From a virus: 64,000 nucleotides of DNA. The position numbers and the translations under genes were made by a program. Where the stretch lies: IMG/VR virus record IMGVR_UViG_3300032163_000008, positions 1 through 64,000 of that record; one strand, written 5' to 3'. This document shows, one piece after another, positions 12,191 through 19,554 of the stretch. Under the pieces are notes generated by a model. The model did no database searches. It saw only the letters and a program-made list of their open reading frames with translations, and was not told the origin of the DNA. Within the stretch, counting starts at the first letter, position 1. Each line of letters starts with the position of its first letter.

Positions 12191-12404
12191 CACCCATAGA
12201 GTCCAATGTATAGAATTGAAATCATATAGGGGATTCATATACCCCAAAAAGTGGTTACGTGCCCGGGACGAAGTCCGGGGTGGTCACGTAGTGACTAAGG
12301 TCAACGGGTAATCACATATACCCCAAAAAATGGGTATATGTCGGGTCGAAGGAAAAAAGTAGCGATGGCGTACCGGGTGGTCGCGTAGCGACTCCTGGAT
12401 CGGT
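12190..12404 (+). ncRNA. structured leader or small RNA with repeated hairpin module
   Basis: Starts with a promoter-like TCCACCCATAGAGTCCAATG. It then contains the 25-base module identical to 10400 (12261-12285), the stem GTCAC-GTA-GTGAC, CATATACCC/GGGTATATG around a CAAAAAAT loop, and a second CCGGGTGGTC followed by GTCGC-GTA-GCGAC (12376-12392). The paired stems differ by compensating changes, good evidence for RNA structure. No ORF of note. Confidence 0.5.
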
Positions 12405-12452
12405 GACAATTAAGATATGAACACAAAGAAAGGAAAGGTGGTGATGGTATAG
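12405..12452 (+). promoter_or_regulatory. GACAATTA-N4-ATG element with 11-codon ORF
   Basis: GACAATTAAGATATGAAC is identical to the start region of the 35656 gene. Here the ATG (12417) opens only 11 codons (MNTKKGKVVMV). It may be a leader peptide ahead of the radical SAM operon or the relic of a gene start. Confidence 0.35.
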
Positions 12453-12631
12453 GTGAGAGAATTTGAAGAAGAGTCTACGTTCTACAACGGCGTAGCTTAA
12501 GTCAGCATAGTAGCCCTGCTACTACATCATGAAGTGCTGATAGTCAGAAACAGTAAAGTACAATTTCCAATATAATATAGAGGTACATGCAGAACTCCAG
12601 GGTTCCGCTAAAATCATTACAGGGAGACACC

Positions 12632-13693
12632 ATGCAAAACAGAGTGTTAGCGCTTGAAGAGGTTATATGGGAAATTACCAGTAAGTGCAACAATGGGTGC
12701 AGTTACTGTGGAAGTGCTGCGTATTTGAATCAAGCAGAAGATGATACATGGAAGAGGATCATTGAGAACATCATTGCTATGAAGACCATTAAAGAGGTTA
12801 ACATAAGTGGTGGTGATCCTCTACTAGTAGACATGGACACCCATTACACAATCACAGCAATGCTCAAACAAGAGGGCATCAAAGCAAAGATCATAATCAA
12901 TCCAATTAGCTTGCAGACAACCCAGAATGTTGATGCAGAGGAAATCCTTCGCATGTACGACTGGATAGGAGTAAGTGTAAATAATATCAGGGAGTATAAC
13001 AATTACAAGGTCTATCTAAAAGACTTTGAGAACGTCACACTGATAACAAATATCAATGTTAGCAACTACCACATGCTGGATGCAATCGCAGCAGAACTAC
13101 CCAAAGACAGGATCTGGACCATACAGTTCACAATAGCTGATAATAACAATGCTATCTACAGAGATGAGAGCTTGGCGGCACTGGTAAGGGTAAAGCTACA
13201 TGCAGCTATAACAAATGGACTGAAGATAGTATTTGGAGACAATTGCAATAAGGCTTTGTGTGGAGCAGGTTCAAGAAGTGTGGGTATAACTTTTGACGGA
13301 GTAGTACTTCCATGTTTGAGTATGAGGAGTTGGTGGACAGAAGACGAAATACATTTGTGGAGCATGGATGAAAGTCACAGTCTAAATCATAGAGCACTCT
13401 CAAGTATTTGGAGAGATAGCTTTGATGGCTATAGGTTTGAAGAATTTAAGTGTTGTAAAGATGCGTGTGATAATAGGATACTAGAGGTTCAACCTGCCTT
13501 TATCAAAAGAGATATAGGAGAAAGAACTGGACCGTATGCACCAGTAGATTGGCCAGAGCCTAATTGGCCTCCAAGGAACAATCAGGTAATGATGTATGGA
13601 GTAACAACGGGTCCGGTAATGGTATACGGAGTAAAGGATAGTTGGAGTTCAGGGGTATCTTACACAGGAGCGACAGGAGAACCACCACAGTGA
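12632..13693 (+). CDS. radical SAM protein with SPASM/twitch-like C-terminus
   Basis: Start at ATG 12632 behind AGGGAG; ATG 12587 in frame is an alternative. C19-x3-C23-x2-C26 (KCNNGCSYCG) binds the [4Fe-4S]-SAM cluster, and SGGDPL is the usual GGE/GGD SAM-binding strand. A C-terminal Cys set (NKALCGAGSRS, LPCLSMR, KCCKDAC, residues ~205-285) resembles SPASM/twitch auxiliary-cluster domains of peptide- and protein-modifying enzymes. The last ~45 residues are Pro/Gly-rich with a doubled MxYGV motif (QVMMYGVTTGPVMVYGVK). The substrate is unknown. Followed by a coupled small gene and an RNA ligase. Confidence 0.85.
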   Translation: MQNRVLALEEVIWEITSKCNNGCSYCGSAAYLNQAEDDTWKRIIENIIAMKTIKEVNISGGDPLLVDMDTHYTITAMLKQEGIKAKIIINPISLQTTQNVDAEEILRMYDWIGVSVNNIREYNNYKVYLKDFENVTLITNINVSNYHMLDAIAAELPKDRIWTIQFTIADNNNAIYRDESLAALVRVKLHAAITNGLKIVFGDNCNKALCGAGSRSVGITFDGVVLPCLSMRSWWTEDEIHLWSMDESHSLNHRALSSIWRDSFDGYRFEEFKCCKDACDNRILEVQPAFIKRDIGERTGPYAPVDWPEPNWPPRNNQVMMYGVTTGPVMVYGVKDSWSSGVSYTGATGEPPQ

Positions 13694-13941
13694 TATTAAG
13701 TGTTAAACAGAAGAGAGTGTTAAAAGAAAGAGTAGCAGAGAAGTTCCCTAATGCGGAACTGCTACGTATAAGATCGGTACAGAAAGCATATACTGATAGT
13801 AAGGTAAAGATAATCCTGCTTGAAGCAGGTAAGGAACAGACACATTACTTAGACTTAGCTTATCTCAGAGATGAGAAGGGTAATGGTGTACTGAAGAAAA
13901 AAGGAGGCAGAGATGTCAACACTAGCAGTAGAAGTATGTAG
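13690..13941 (+). CDS. small basic hypothetical protein, 83 aa
   Basis: GTG 13690 overlaps the radical SAM stop (GTGA) and has AGGAG eight bases upstream, better than the distant ATG 13642. Basic alpha/beta fold (RVLKERVAEKFPNAELLRIR, then VKIILLEAGKEQTHYLDLAY). Overlaps the RNA ligase start by 29 bases. Not recognised; a partner for either neighbour is possible. Confidence 0.55.
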   Translation: MILSVKQKRVLKERVAEKFPNAELLRIRSVQKAYTDSKVKIILLEAGKEQTHYLDLAYLRDEKGNGVLKKKGGRDVNTSSRSM

Positions 13942-15013
13942 CGTAGATAAGATAGAGCCGATTGAGAAAGCAGATAGCTTAGAGCTTCTGTACGTCAAGG
14001 GTTGGTGCTGTGTAGCACAGAAAGATGCCTTCAAAGTAGGAGATCTGTGCGTGTACTTTCCAATAGACAGCATCCTCACAGAAGAACTAGAGAACCGTAT
14101 CTTCGGGCTTGAGTCTAAGATCAGACTAGAGAAGCATCGCATTAGAACAATAAAGCTTCGTGGACAGATCAGCCAAGGGCTGGTAACTAAGTTTGATACA
14201 CTGGGCATTACTCCAAGAAAGCTTGGAGACGACCTTACTAAAGAACTTGGTGTAACTAAGCATGAGCCACCCCTAAGAACAGGACCTCAGTCTAACATCA
14301 AGCAGGCATCAAAGAAGCAGGTTAATCCTCTATTCCGTAAGTACACAGACATAGAGAACTTCAAGAACCATGTCACGGTATTTGAAGAAGGTGAGCAGGT
14401 ATCAATAACTGAGAAGGTACATGGTAGTAATGTCAGATTCGCATATCTGCCAACTGCTCCATCTACACTGTGGAAGAAGATACTGAAGTTCATTGGGATG
14501 CTGCCAGCATACGAAATATGCATAGGTAGTCATAACGTACAACTCCAGGATAAAGGTAAGAACACAAAGACCTTTCACGGTGGTAACATCTATAGAGAGA
14601 TGTTCGACAAATACGAGATAGAGCAGTACCTGGCTCCGGGCTGGGCATTCTATGGAGAAGTCTATGGAAGCTCTGTACAGGGCGGGTATATGTATGGATG
14701 CAAAGAAGGTGAGCGTAAACTCTGCTTATTCGATATTATGGTAGATGGGGTGTGGATGGATGCTCCTGACTTTCAGGTATTCTGTAGAACTCATGGACTA
14801 CCAATGGTACCAGAACTCTATAGAGGACCTTTCAATGCTGAAGCTGCTAAAGCTCTGACTGCTGGTAACTCAGTAATAGCTCCTACACAGAAGGTCAGAG
14901 AAGGCGTGGTCATTAAACCTTTGAAGGAAGAACACTGCCGTATAGGGCGTAAGGTGCTAAAGCTGATCAGTGATGAGTATCTCCTAGTAAAGGGGAATAC
15001 AGATTTCCACTAA
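13913..15013 (+). CDS. RNA ligase, DRB0094/Rnl5-like family
   Basis: ATG 13913 behind AAGGAGG. 366 residues. The N-terminal ~110 residues (VDKIEPIEKADSLELLYVKG, then GDLCVYFPIDSIL) are the OB-type domain that precedes the catalytic domain in this family. Motif I is EKVHGSN at about residue 167, whose Lys would carry AMP. Downstream FYGEVYG (motif III-like), EGVVIKP (motif IV) and KLIS (motif V) are in order. It would seal RNA nicks or breaks, for example repairing tRNA cut by host defence nucleases. Length is normal for the family. Confidence 0.85.
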   Translation: MSTLAVEVCSVDKIEPIEKADSLELLYVKGWCCVAQKDAFKVGDLCVYFPIDSILTEELENRIFGLESKIRLEKHRIRTIKLRGQISQGLVTKFDTLGITPRKLGDDLTKELGVTKHEPPLRTGPQSNIKQASKKQVNPLFRKYTDIENFKNHVTVFEEGEQVSITEKVHGSNVRFAYLPTAPSTLWKKILKFIGMLPAYEICIGSHNVQLQDKGKNTKTFHGGNIYREMFDKYEIEQYLAPGWAFYGEVYGSSVQGGYMYGCKEGERKLCLFDIMVDGVWMDAPDFQVFCRTHGLPMVPELYRGPFNAEAAKALTAGNSVIAPTQKVREGVVIKPLKEEHCRIGRKVLKLISDEYLLVKGNTDFH

Positions 15014-15206
15014 GCCCAACTATAACGGTCCTCACAGTGACTTCCATGACAAGTTCTGGGCTAACTACATATATAGGTCTACCTTTGGTCAGCATGTAGC
15101 AGTGAGTTCAGAAGCTGTATACATAGGTAGAGCAATTAGTGTAGCGCTCGCTGATAATTATGATAGCCAAGGAAAGCAGGAGGACGAATATGTTAGTAAT
15201 AGATAA
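15003..15206 (+). CDS. possible small protein with non-standard start, 67 aa
   Basis: An open frame follows the RNA ligase with protein-like sequence (PNYNGPHSDFHDKFWANYIY, then VALADNYDSQGKQEDEYVSN). No ATG/GTG/TTG is available near its 5' end. ATT 15003 is preceded by AAAGGGG at good spacing, and ATA 14997 is also possible. Either a rare start codon is used, ribosomes enter by frameshift at the ligase end, or it is a remnant. It overlaps the next gene. Confidence 0.35.
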   Translation: MSTKPNYNGPHSDFHDKFWANYIYRSTFGQHVAVSSEAVYIGRAISVALADNYDSQGKQEDEYVSNR

Positions 15207-15471
15207 GCACGCGTATGGGAATCATTGTGGGGATGTAATCAACACAGAAGATGATGTATTGGTAGAAGATATCGACGTAGATATGATGGTAATCTTCACA
15301 CCAGGAAATGTGACTGCAAAGGGTCTAGTAAAGATCCATGGTATTACGTGTCACACATTTACACTTGAAGAGCACAGTGAGGCAGTACTTAAGACATTGC
15401 GCACTAAAGTAGCACCAGTAGTACCTACAGGTAGTATTCTTGCTTGCAACGACAAACAGATAGTAGTATAG
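15190..15471 (+). CDS. hypothetical protein, 93 aa
   Basis: ATG 15190 behind AGGAGG. Beta-rich product (MLVIDKHAYGNHCGDVINTE, later TPGNVTAKGLVKIHGITCHT), perhaps a small beta-barrel. Acidic. Followed one base later by the next start. Not recognised. Confidence 0.6.
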   Translation: MLVIDKHAYGNHCGDVINTEDDVLVEDIDVDMMVIFTPGNVTAKGLVKIHGITCHTFTLEEHSEAVLKTLRTKVAPVVPTGSILACNDKQIVV

Positions 15472-15472
15472 T

Positions 15473-15661
15473 ATGTGGGTTCCAGTAGAAGAGAGATTGC
15501 CAGTACAGACGGGATACTACAACTGTAAGTGTATCCTAGAAGATAGCGATCCTCTTCCTGAGCCCCGTTCCGCGATAGAAACAATCCTCAGCATTTACTT
15601 TGCTAATGGGTCTTTCGCGTACAACCCAGACACAACAACAATCATAGCCTGGCAGGAATAG
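15473..15661 (+). CDS. DUF551-like small protein, 62 aa
   Basis: MWVPVEERLPVQTGYYNCKC at the start and IIAWQE at the end match the W-x-P-x(3)-LP ... W pattern of DUF551 proteins, common small phage products of unknown role, usually 60-100 residues. No clear Shine-Dalgarno; coupling to the previous stop (one base away) likely provides initiation. Confidence 0.65.
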   Translation: MWVPVEERLPVQTGYYNCKCILEDSDPLPEPRSAIETILSIYFANGSFAYNPDTTTIIAWQE

Positions 15662-16255
15662 ATGGCTTCATTCGGTATAGGTGGGATGTTCACTAGTGTT
15701 ACTAAAGGGGTAGCGGCTAATCCCATATATCATGAAGGCGAGGGTCCTGGAGCAGGTAGGTCTCTTCCAGAGTTCCACTTGGGTCAAAATGTGTACAACT
15801 GGATAAGAGCCACCCAAGGTGCTCCATTCGTGTTGGAGTTTAGGAAGCGTAGTGATGGGGTCATTAAGGCTATTAGGTGTAAGTCACTACTGCATCAAGG
15901 TCTCTCAGGACATGGTAGAAGGTATAACGCAGCTGCTAAGAACCTTATAACTGTATTTGATATTGGTGCTGGTGGATGGAGATCTATACCTATAGAAGGC
16001 ATCATCTATATGTCAATGCGAGGTGAACACTTGCCTTTCGTAGATCCTAACGCTCCTGTGCATACGTTGGATGCTGAAGAAGAGAGGTATAAGACAGGGG
16101 ACATACTAACACAAGAAGAGAAAGACTTCTTCGCAGCTGGGATCGATTATGGAGAGGCTGATGACGTAGGTGAGATAGACTTCGCTGACAGTGCACAAGT
16201 AAGTGACCTTAGTGAGTACAAAGGCATAAAGAACTTTAACTCTCCCTTCCTATAG
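15662..16255 (+). CDS. SH3-like beta-barrel protein, DUF2693-like, 197 aa
   Basis: ATG directly after the previous TAG. Residues ~55-125 (PFVLEFRKRSDGVIKAIRCK, then LITVFDIGAGGWRSIPIEGI) match the small barrel described in phages as DUF2693/SH3-like, with the typical f-D-x-x-x-GGWRS-I motif. The C-terminal 70 residues are acidic and probably unstructured. Such proteins occur in phage DNA-metabolism operons; the role is unproven. Confidence 0.6.
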   Translation: MASFGIGGMFTSVTKGVAANPIYHEGEGPGAGRSLPEFHLGQNVYNWIRATQGAPFVLEFRKRSDGVIKAIRCKSLLHQGLSGHGRRYNAAAKNLITVFDIGAGGWRSIPIEGIIYMSMRGEHLPFVDPNAPVHTLDAEEERYKTGDILTQEEKDFFAAGIDYGEADDVGEIDFADSAQVSDLSEYKGIKNFNSPFL

Positions 16256-16952
16256 AGGCTGCACCCAGCTCAAATCGAGGTCGCCATTTAGGGGGGCTGT
16301 AATGAGGTCGGGAACTGGGCATGATTACGTAGGCTGTAAGAAACACGTCTTATAATAACCCAGTCTTACGATTAAATGTCGATTAAATTGTCTGTGTTAT
16401 ATTTGTAGCAGTATTCCACCCCCGTATAAACCCCCCAGTAATCCTCAGTGGTTCTACAATGAGTGCCATCACTATTCCCTACCGATTAAATTGTCTGTGT
16501 CTTATATCCTATTGTCTTTGTATGAGTATTGATTGTGGCCTTGGTATGCATTGCACCTCTGTGTATGATGAGCGTTGGTTAGGATGAGGGTAATGATACA
16601 TGAGTTAGACATTCGTGGTGTACGAGCCTCCAGGTCGAGAAAACCCCTTTTCCACCCTATAGGAGTTTTAAGTAGGAGCTTTTTCACGCAGAAAAATTTT
16701 CACCAAATCTGTTTGCCGGTCGAGGGTCCAGTTAATGAGTGTCATAGTGTGGTGTTTACGCTAAAAAACCTAGGAACCCCACTTAATCCCAGGGAAAAAC
16801 GGCCGCAGAAAATTTTAGGTTAAAACGGTTTTGGAGTTAAAACGGCTGACGACGCCCTGCGTTAATTCCATCTTTGTAGTCTTTCAGCGGCCAATTGGGG
16901 TTGCTGTGTCGTGCATGGTCTTACCACTTTTAGCATGCACTGTGTTCTAGCA
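16256..16952. other. gene-free convergent interval with short repeats
   Basis: About 700 bases between convergent gene sets with no ORF I trust. It contains the 18-mer CGATTAAATTGTCTGTGT at 16380-16397 and again at 16483-16500, plus a partial copy CGATTAAATGT at 16369. No strong terminator hairpin was seen on either strand. Possible roles are transcription termination, a recombination site or a small RNA; none is supported further. Confidence 0.4.
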
Positions 16953-17180
16953 TTACATCCTGTTAATAACTACTCGCCTGGGCTTGCCCTTTTTGGCCTT
17001 ATACGCGTCTAAGCGGTCTTCGGCGCTGGGAGTTGCCTTGAGTTTGCTCCCACTCCGAAGGGGACCCTCTACCTCTACGTCATTGGGAGCAGGTATGTCA
17101 TCGCCTGCTCTGTGATTGTTGGCATCATAACTACTCAGCTTAAAGGCTTTAACCATGTCTTCAAAATCTCTGGCGTACAT
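16953..17180 (-). CDS. hypothetical basic protein, 75 aa
   Basis: Start at the ATG complementary to 17178-17180, two bases after the upstream gene's stop, behind AAAGAGG. The product begins MYARDFEDMVKAFKLSSYDA and ends in a basic tail (KGKPRRVVINRM). Last gene of the five-gene minus-strand set; probably a virion-associated component like its neighbours, by context only. Confidence 0.55.
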   Translation of the reverse strand: MYARDFEDMVKAFKLSSYDANNHRAGDDIPAPNDVEVEGPLRSGSKLKATPSAEDRLDAYKAKKGKPRRVVINRM

Positions 17181-17181
17181 A

Positions 17182-17703
17182 TTAGTCCTCTTTCTTAAGC
17201 AGATGGCCTCTGCGTTTACTCGCATCGATGATCTCTACTTCTTTTTTAGTGCGTTTAACTTCTACGGGAGCAATGACCTGTTTGGTGCGATCCTTGTTCC
17301 AGATCGGTATAAAGAACTTCTTCTGTTTCTGAGCAGCAGCGGGTTCATCCGGCTTACGTATCCACTCACTACCAGTGCCTTTGATCTTAGCAGGATCACT
17401 GCCGAAGCTGCCAGTACTAAGCATATACGCTTTGGCGAAGTTCTCGGCGAAGTCCGCCCATAGCTGCCTGTACAGGGGATCCAAGTTGTAACTCTTATTC
17501 AAATAATCTTGGTTCTCTAGGACGATGCCAGCAAAGATCTCCGTGACAAATCCTGGGTCGGCAAACCCGGTAAAGCTCTTGTTGAGTTCGTCATAGAAGT
17601 ACACCTCTCTGCCCGCGCTGATATCAGCGAGTAGGGGTTCAACACAGCCCTTATAAAGCTCTGTCATTCTCGGATCTCTGAGGTAATCGCTGTAGTTATC
17701 CAT
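17182..17703 (-). CDS. hypothetical virion-type protein, 173 aa
   Basis: MDNYSDYLRDPRMTELYKGC followed by helical acidic sequence resembles the 28733 product's C-terminal part (YKGVVVPCLENITT there, YKGCVEPLLADISA here, both followed by a hydrophobic F-DE/YFYDELNKSF-like stretch). The C-terminal third is basic. That similarity to a protein beside the capsid genes suggests a structural or internal virion role. Start overlaps the previous stop (TAATG). Confidence 0.6.
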   Translation of the reverse strand: MDNYSDYLRDPRMTELYKGCVEPLLADISAGREVYFYDELNKSFTGFADPGFVTEIFAGIVLENQDYLNKSYNLDPLYRQLWADFAENFAKAYMLSTGSFGSDPAKIKGTGSEWIRKPDEPAAAQKQKKFFIPIWNKDRTKQVIAPVEVKRTKKEVEIIDASKRRGHLLKKED

Positions 17704-18104
17704 TATTTTTCTGGGTACTTCAGAGGTTGTATGCTGAGGACGTTGTCACCCTTTTTAACCAGCTCATTATGCAGCTGTGCATGATGATTAGCTTTGGCGT
17801 GTTGGTGCCGGGCCATGTTTATATGTGCATGCATATAGTTATCGGCTTTGGCTTGGGCGTGATGATCGGCCTGATCTTCCCAACTTGCATTGGGATTACT
17901 CTTATCCTTGGGTATATCCAGAGCTTGACCCGACTTCTTGGCATAGTCTTCGGCTCCGTACATCCAGGTGTGAGCATTGTGTGCGTGACCCAGTGCTCTG
18001 TGATAGTGATGCTGCTTCTCATGCTCACGGCTCTGAGCCATGTGGTCATTCGCTTGTTTCGTATGATCTCTGTATTGTTGAAACGGTGTCATTTGCTTTT
18101 CCAT
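17703..18104 (-). CDS. histidine-rich protein, 133 aa
   Basis: 18 His in 133 residues, spread along amphipathic helical sequence with Ala, Gln and Lys (for example MARHQHAKANHHAQLHNELV). No zinc-finger pattern. Could be a metal-binding or pH-responsive virion protein. ATG behind GAAGG, with TATAATTA (minus strand, 18130-18123) about 20 bases upstream, the same late element as for capsid genes. No named family recognised. Confidence 0.65.
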   Translation of the reverse strand: MEKQMTPFQQYRDHTKQANDHMAQSREHEKQHHYHRALGHAHNAHTWMYGAEDYAKKSGQALDIPKDKSNPNASWEDQADHHAQAKADNYMHAHINMARHQHAKANHHAQLHNELVKKGDNVLSIQPLKYPEK

Positions 18105-18122
18105 GTTGTACCTTCTCTTTCC

Positions 18123-18130
18123 TAATTATA
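18123..18130 (-). promoter_or_regulatory. TATAATTA late element, minus strand
   Basis: Reads TATAATTAGG on the minus strand, 19 bases before the start codon of the His-rich gene. Shows that the element works with genes on both strands. Confidence 0.5.
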
Positions 18131-18131
18131 C

Positions 18132-18359
18132 CTAATTGGGCTGTCCATATTCTCGAAACACCTTAAGGTTCTGTCCTTCGATGTTATGGCTCCTATTTAT
18201 ATGGGCCTTGCCCTGAAGTGGTTTTACTTCGGCATTAGGATCGGGGCTGCCTTCAGCCTTAGCCTTTTTTTGCTTGGCTTTGATCCCTGGGCCCAACTCA
18301 TTGATGTGTATGTCGTCAAACTTATAAGCTTTTAGGAGGTCTACGAATGAGTTGAGCAT
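18132..18359 (-). CDS. hypothetical basic protein, 75 aa
   Basis: MLNSFVDLLKAYKFDDIHIN, then Lys/Pro-rich unstructured sequence. Start overlaps or abuts the previous gene's stop at 18359. No recognised domain; grouped with the minus-strand virion-like genes. Confidence 0.5.
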   Translation of the reverse strand: MLNSFVDLLKAYKFDDIHINELGPGIKAKQKKAKAEGSPDPNAEVKPLQGKAHINRSHNIEGQNLKVFREYGQPN

Positions 18360-18991
18360 TAGTTTTGACTCCTACCCTTGCCATAAGTCTTGAAGTCACT
18401 GACATCGTGTTTAAGTGCTGGCTTGTATACAACCTTGGTTTGATCAGGCTTCAAATGAGGGGGTTCGGTGTTTTGTACCCTGGCATTAGGAATCTTTGTC
18501 TCTTTGTCTTCATTGGTGCTATCAAAGAGCTTGCCTCGGGCATAAGCATCACCCTTGGGTACAAAGCTCTTTCTTTCTTCACTGCTATAGGTATTCTTGG
18601 GCCAGCGCTTCTTTGAAGGCGGCTCAGGAGTCTTGGTGCCATTAACTGCATCCTTGATTTGACGGTTAGCATCTCTGCGGTCTCTTCTGAATTGACGATT
18701 CCTAGGACTGATGAACTCATCAAAGACGACAGGCGGATCCTGCATGACATAGGCCTTATTAAGAGGTAGGCCCGGCAGAGCTTTATGGAGTCTAGCACTA
18801 TTGCCTAGACTGGGGTCTCTCCTAGTATTTATTGCTTCACTAGTACCCTTGGCTTGATGGCTCAGGTACTTGGCATAGAGTTGCGTCGAGTTCAGCTGTT
18901 TAGGCATAGGCGTGATTCGGGGCTGACCCATGCCGGTACTTCCACCCATGAGAAGAGCCTTAGTTAGTAGAACAGGGATATCTTTTGACAT
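18359..18991 (-). CDS. basic low-complexity protein, 210 aa
   Basis: Start at ATG complementary to 18989-18991 (MSKDIPVLLTKALLMGGSTG); the longer frame would include the promoter. Arg/Lys/Pro-rich throughout (RNRQFRRDRRDANRQIKDAV), with little predicted structure, like DNA-binding internal head proteins. No Shine-Dalgarno; TATAATTTA lies 7 bases upstream. Confidence 0.6.
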   Translation of the reverse strand: MSKDIPVLLTKALLMGGSTGMGQPRITPMPKQLNSTQLYAKYLSHQAKGTSEAINTRRDPSLGNSARLHKALPGLPLNKAYVMQDPPVVFDEFISPRNRQFRRDRRDANRQIKDAVNGTKTPEPPSKKRWPKNTYSSEERKSFVPKGDAYARGKLFDSTNEDKETKIPNARVQNTEPPHLKPDQTKVVYKPALKHDVSDFKTYGKGRSQN

Positions 18992-18997
18992 GCTACC

Positions 18998-19006
18998 TAA
19001 ATTATA
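18998..19006 (-). promoter_or_regulatory. TATAATTTA late element variant, minus strand
   Basis: GGTATAATTTAGGTAGC-ATG on the minus strand. Divergent from TTTATAGTAC-N5-GTG at 19030-19044 on the plus strand, which may be the start signal of the 19044 gene. Confidence 0.4.
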
Positions 19007-19043
19007 CCTCAAAGTACTAAAATAATCTTTTATAGTACTAGTC

Positions 19044-19325
19044 GTGAGTAAATACTTGTGTTATATAATTACGGGCTACGAGGGTCTAACAGCTCGAGAC
19101 CTCGAAGACCTTAGAGCACAGGACGTTTGTCTCGACGACTGGGATTATATGCTTGTCCTCCCCGCAGATGTCCTCCACGTCGAAACTGATGAGTGGGGAA
19201 AACCGTATTGGACTACTTCAGACTATGACCTGCAAAGACTGATGACTGGATGCTGCGACAATACTTGGTATAAAATTAAGTATAGGGGTCAAACTAAAGC
19301 CCTGGGAGTAGCTTATCATGCGTAG
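19044..19325 (+). CDS. hypothetical protein, 93 aa
   Basis: GTG start with no ribosome site; TATAGTAC lies a few bases upstream. Acidic alpha/beta protein with several Trp (DDWDYMLVLPADVLHVETDE; ending GCCDNTWYKIKYRGQ). Not recognised. First gene of the rightward block; overlaps the next by eight bases. Confidence 0.6.
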   Translation: MSKYLCYIITGYEGLTARDLEDLRAQDVCLDDWDYMLVLPADVLHVETDEWGKPYWTTSDYDLQRLMTGCCDNTWYKIKYRGQTKALGVAYHA

Positions 19326-19551
19326 ACCAACCTTTTGGAACTATGGTTTTTACATGGGCCTATCTAAAAACAAGAGCTTGGAAGTAGAATTTCTCGCCGA
19401 GGATACTTGGTTTGAGTTTTATATTGCACTAATTAGGCATCAAGATCACGCAGGGTTTAACCTGCGAATCGCAGTGCTTAGGTTGAGTTTTAACCTTAAA
19501 TTATATGATAATAGACATTGGGATTATGAAAATAACGAATATGAGGAGTAA
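19318..19551 (+). CDS. conserved small phage protein, 77 aa
   Basis: MRRPTFWNYGFYMGLSKNKS, then a hydrophobic/aromatic beta sequence ending KLYDNRHWDYENNEYEE. The GF-x-L-x-hydrophobic-LYDNRHW pattern is one I associate with short uncharacterised proteins of many tailed phages. Probably a small beta sandwich. No function known. Confidence 0.6.
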   Translation: MRRPTFWNYGFYMGLSKNKSLEVEFLAEDTWFEFYIALIRHQDHAGFNLRIAVLRLSFNLKLYDNRHWDYENNEYEE

Positions 19552-19554
19552 CAC

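Noticed and set aside
19060-19070. TATAATTA within the 19044 gene (and near 25643)
   Set aside because: These copies are inside coding sequence with no gene start following and fit chance occurrence in AT-rich DNA.
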